This document shows positions 6,640-6,711 of a DNA stretch of 6,711 bases, piece by piece (within the stretch, counting starts at the first letter, position 1; every line of letters starts with the position of its first letter). The DNA lies in contig JAEZBW010000744.1 in assembly GCA_023426765.1 (NCBI GenBank), positions 1 to 6,711 on the forward strand. Reading direction: 5' to 3'. The notes below the pieces were generated by a model. It was not told the DNA's origin and searched no databases. It was given only the letters and a program-made list of their open reading frames with translations. Source of the stretch: Bacillota bacterium. Lineage in GTDB: Bacteria; Bacillota; Clostridia; DSM-8532. A program made the translations under genes and the position numbers.

Positions 6640-6689
6640 GGGGGACACTTCGCCATAAGAATGGCCCGCCGAAAAGTAGCGTGTCCCCC
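6640..6689. repeat. Long GGGGGACAC hairpin, REP/REPIN-like, in the pyrG leader
   Basis: Plus-strand GGGGGACAC (6640-6648) pairs with GTGTCCCCC (6681-6689). TTCG (6649-6652) pairs with CGAA (6670-6673), and CCAT (6653-6656) pairs with ATGG (6661-6664) around the loop AAGA. That gives 17 pairs, with unpaired bases only on one side: CCCGC (6665-6669) and AAGTAGC (6674-6680). No T-run follows in either direction, so it is not an ordinary terminator. The GGGGAC/GTCCCC arms and the one-sided bulge containing GTAG resemble palindromic repeats moved by IS200-like REP-associated transposases. That identity rests on resemblance only. It ends 22 bases before the pyrG ribosome site. Confidence 0.6.
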
Positions 6690-6711
6690 TGCATTGAAAC
6701 CACCTGTAAGC

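Noticed and set aside
6604..6648. Upstream GTG start extending PyrG by 15 residues
   Set aside because: The extra residues are not family-like, the GTG lies within the hairpin arm, and MAKYIFVTGG with a good ribosome site at 6610-6617 is the canonical start.

Overview
The window carries four minus-strand genes in transcription order pyrG (CTP synthase), purF (amidophosphoribosyltransferase), carA and carB (carbamoyl-phosphate synthase small and large subunits). carB runs off the left edge, so about two thirds of it is present. The base composition is mid-GC, the PurF is of the Bacillus type (processed N-terminal cysteine plus four cysteines placed like the 4Fe-4S ligands), and the Shine-Dalgarno sites are purine-rich. 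Together these suggest a Firmicute, most likely a Clostridia member. That placement is an inference; no rRNA or marker gene is present to confirm it.

Layout, left to right: partial carB (1-2117), an unusually long carA-carB gap (2118-2375) with a hairpin and a near-copy of the carA 3' end, carA (2376-3437), purF (3437-4849, sharing one base with carA in a TGATG overlap), a 131-base purF-pyrG gap (4850-4980) holding three copies of the 10-mer CTGAGTGAAA (minus-strand sense), pyrG (4981-6603), and a pyrG leader (6604-6711) containing a strong 50-base GGGGGACAC...GTGTCCCCC hairpin that looks like a small mobile palindromic repeat. No tRNA, rRNA, CRISPR array, transposase gene or convincing intrinsic terminator is visible.

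The gene products share a chemistry. PyrG, PurF and the CarAB complex all take the amide nitrogen of glutamine, and they feed CTP, purines, and pyrimidines plus arginine respectively. The grouping is therefore by nitrogen donor rather than by pathway, which hints at control by glutamine or nitrogen supply. All four proteins keep their expected catalytic residues and look functional. I see no convincing new enzyme system. The points that merit a second look are the hairpin upstream of pyrG, the triple repeat before purF, the duplicated carA tail in the carA-carB gap, and a low-complexity extension in the linker between the two halves of CarB.
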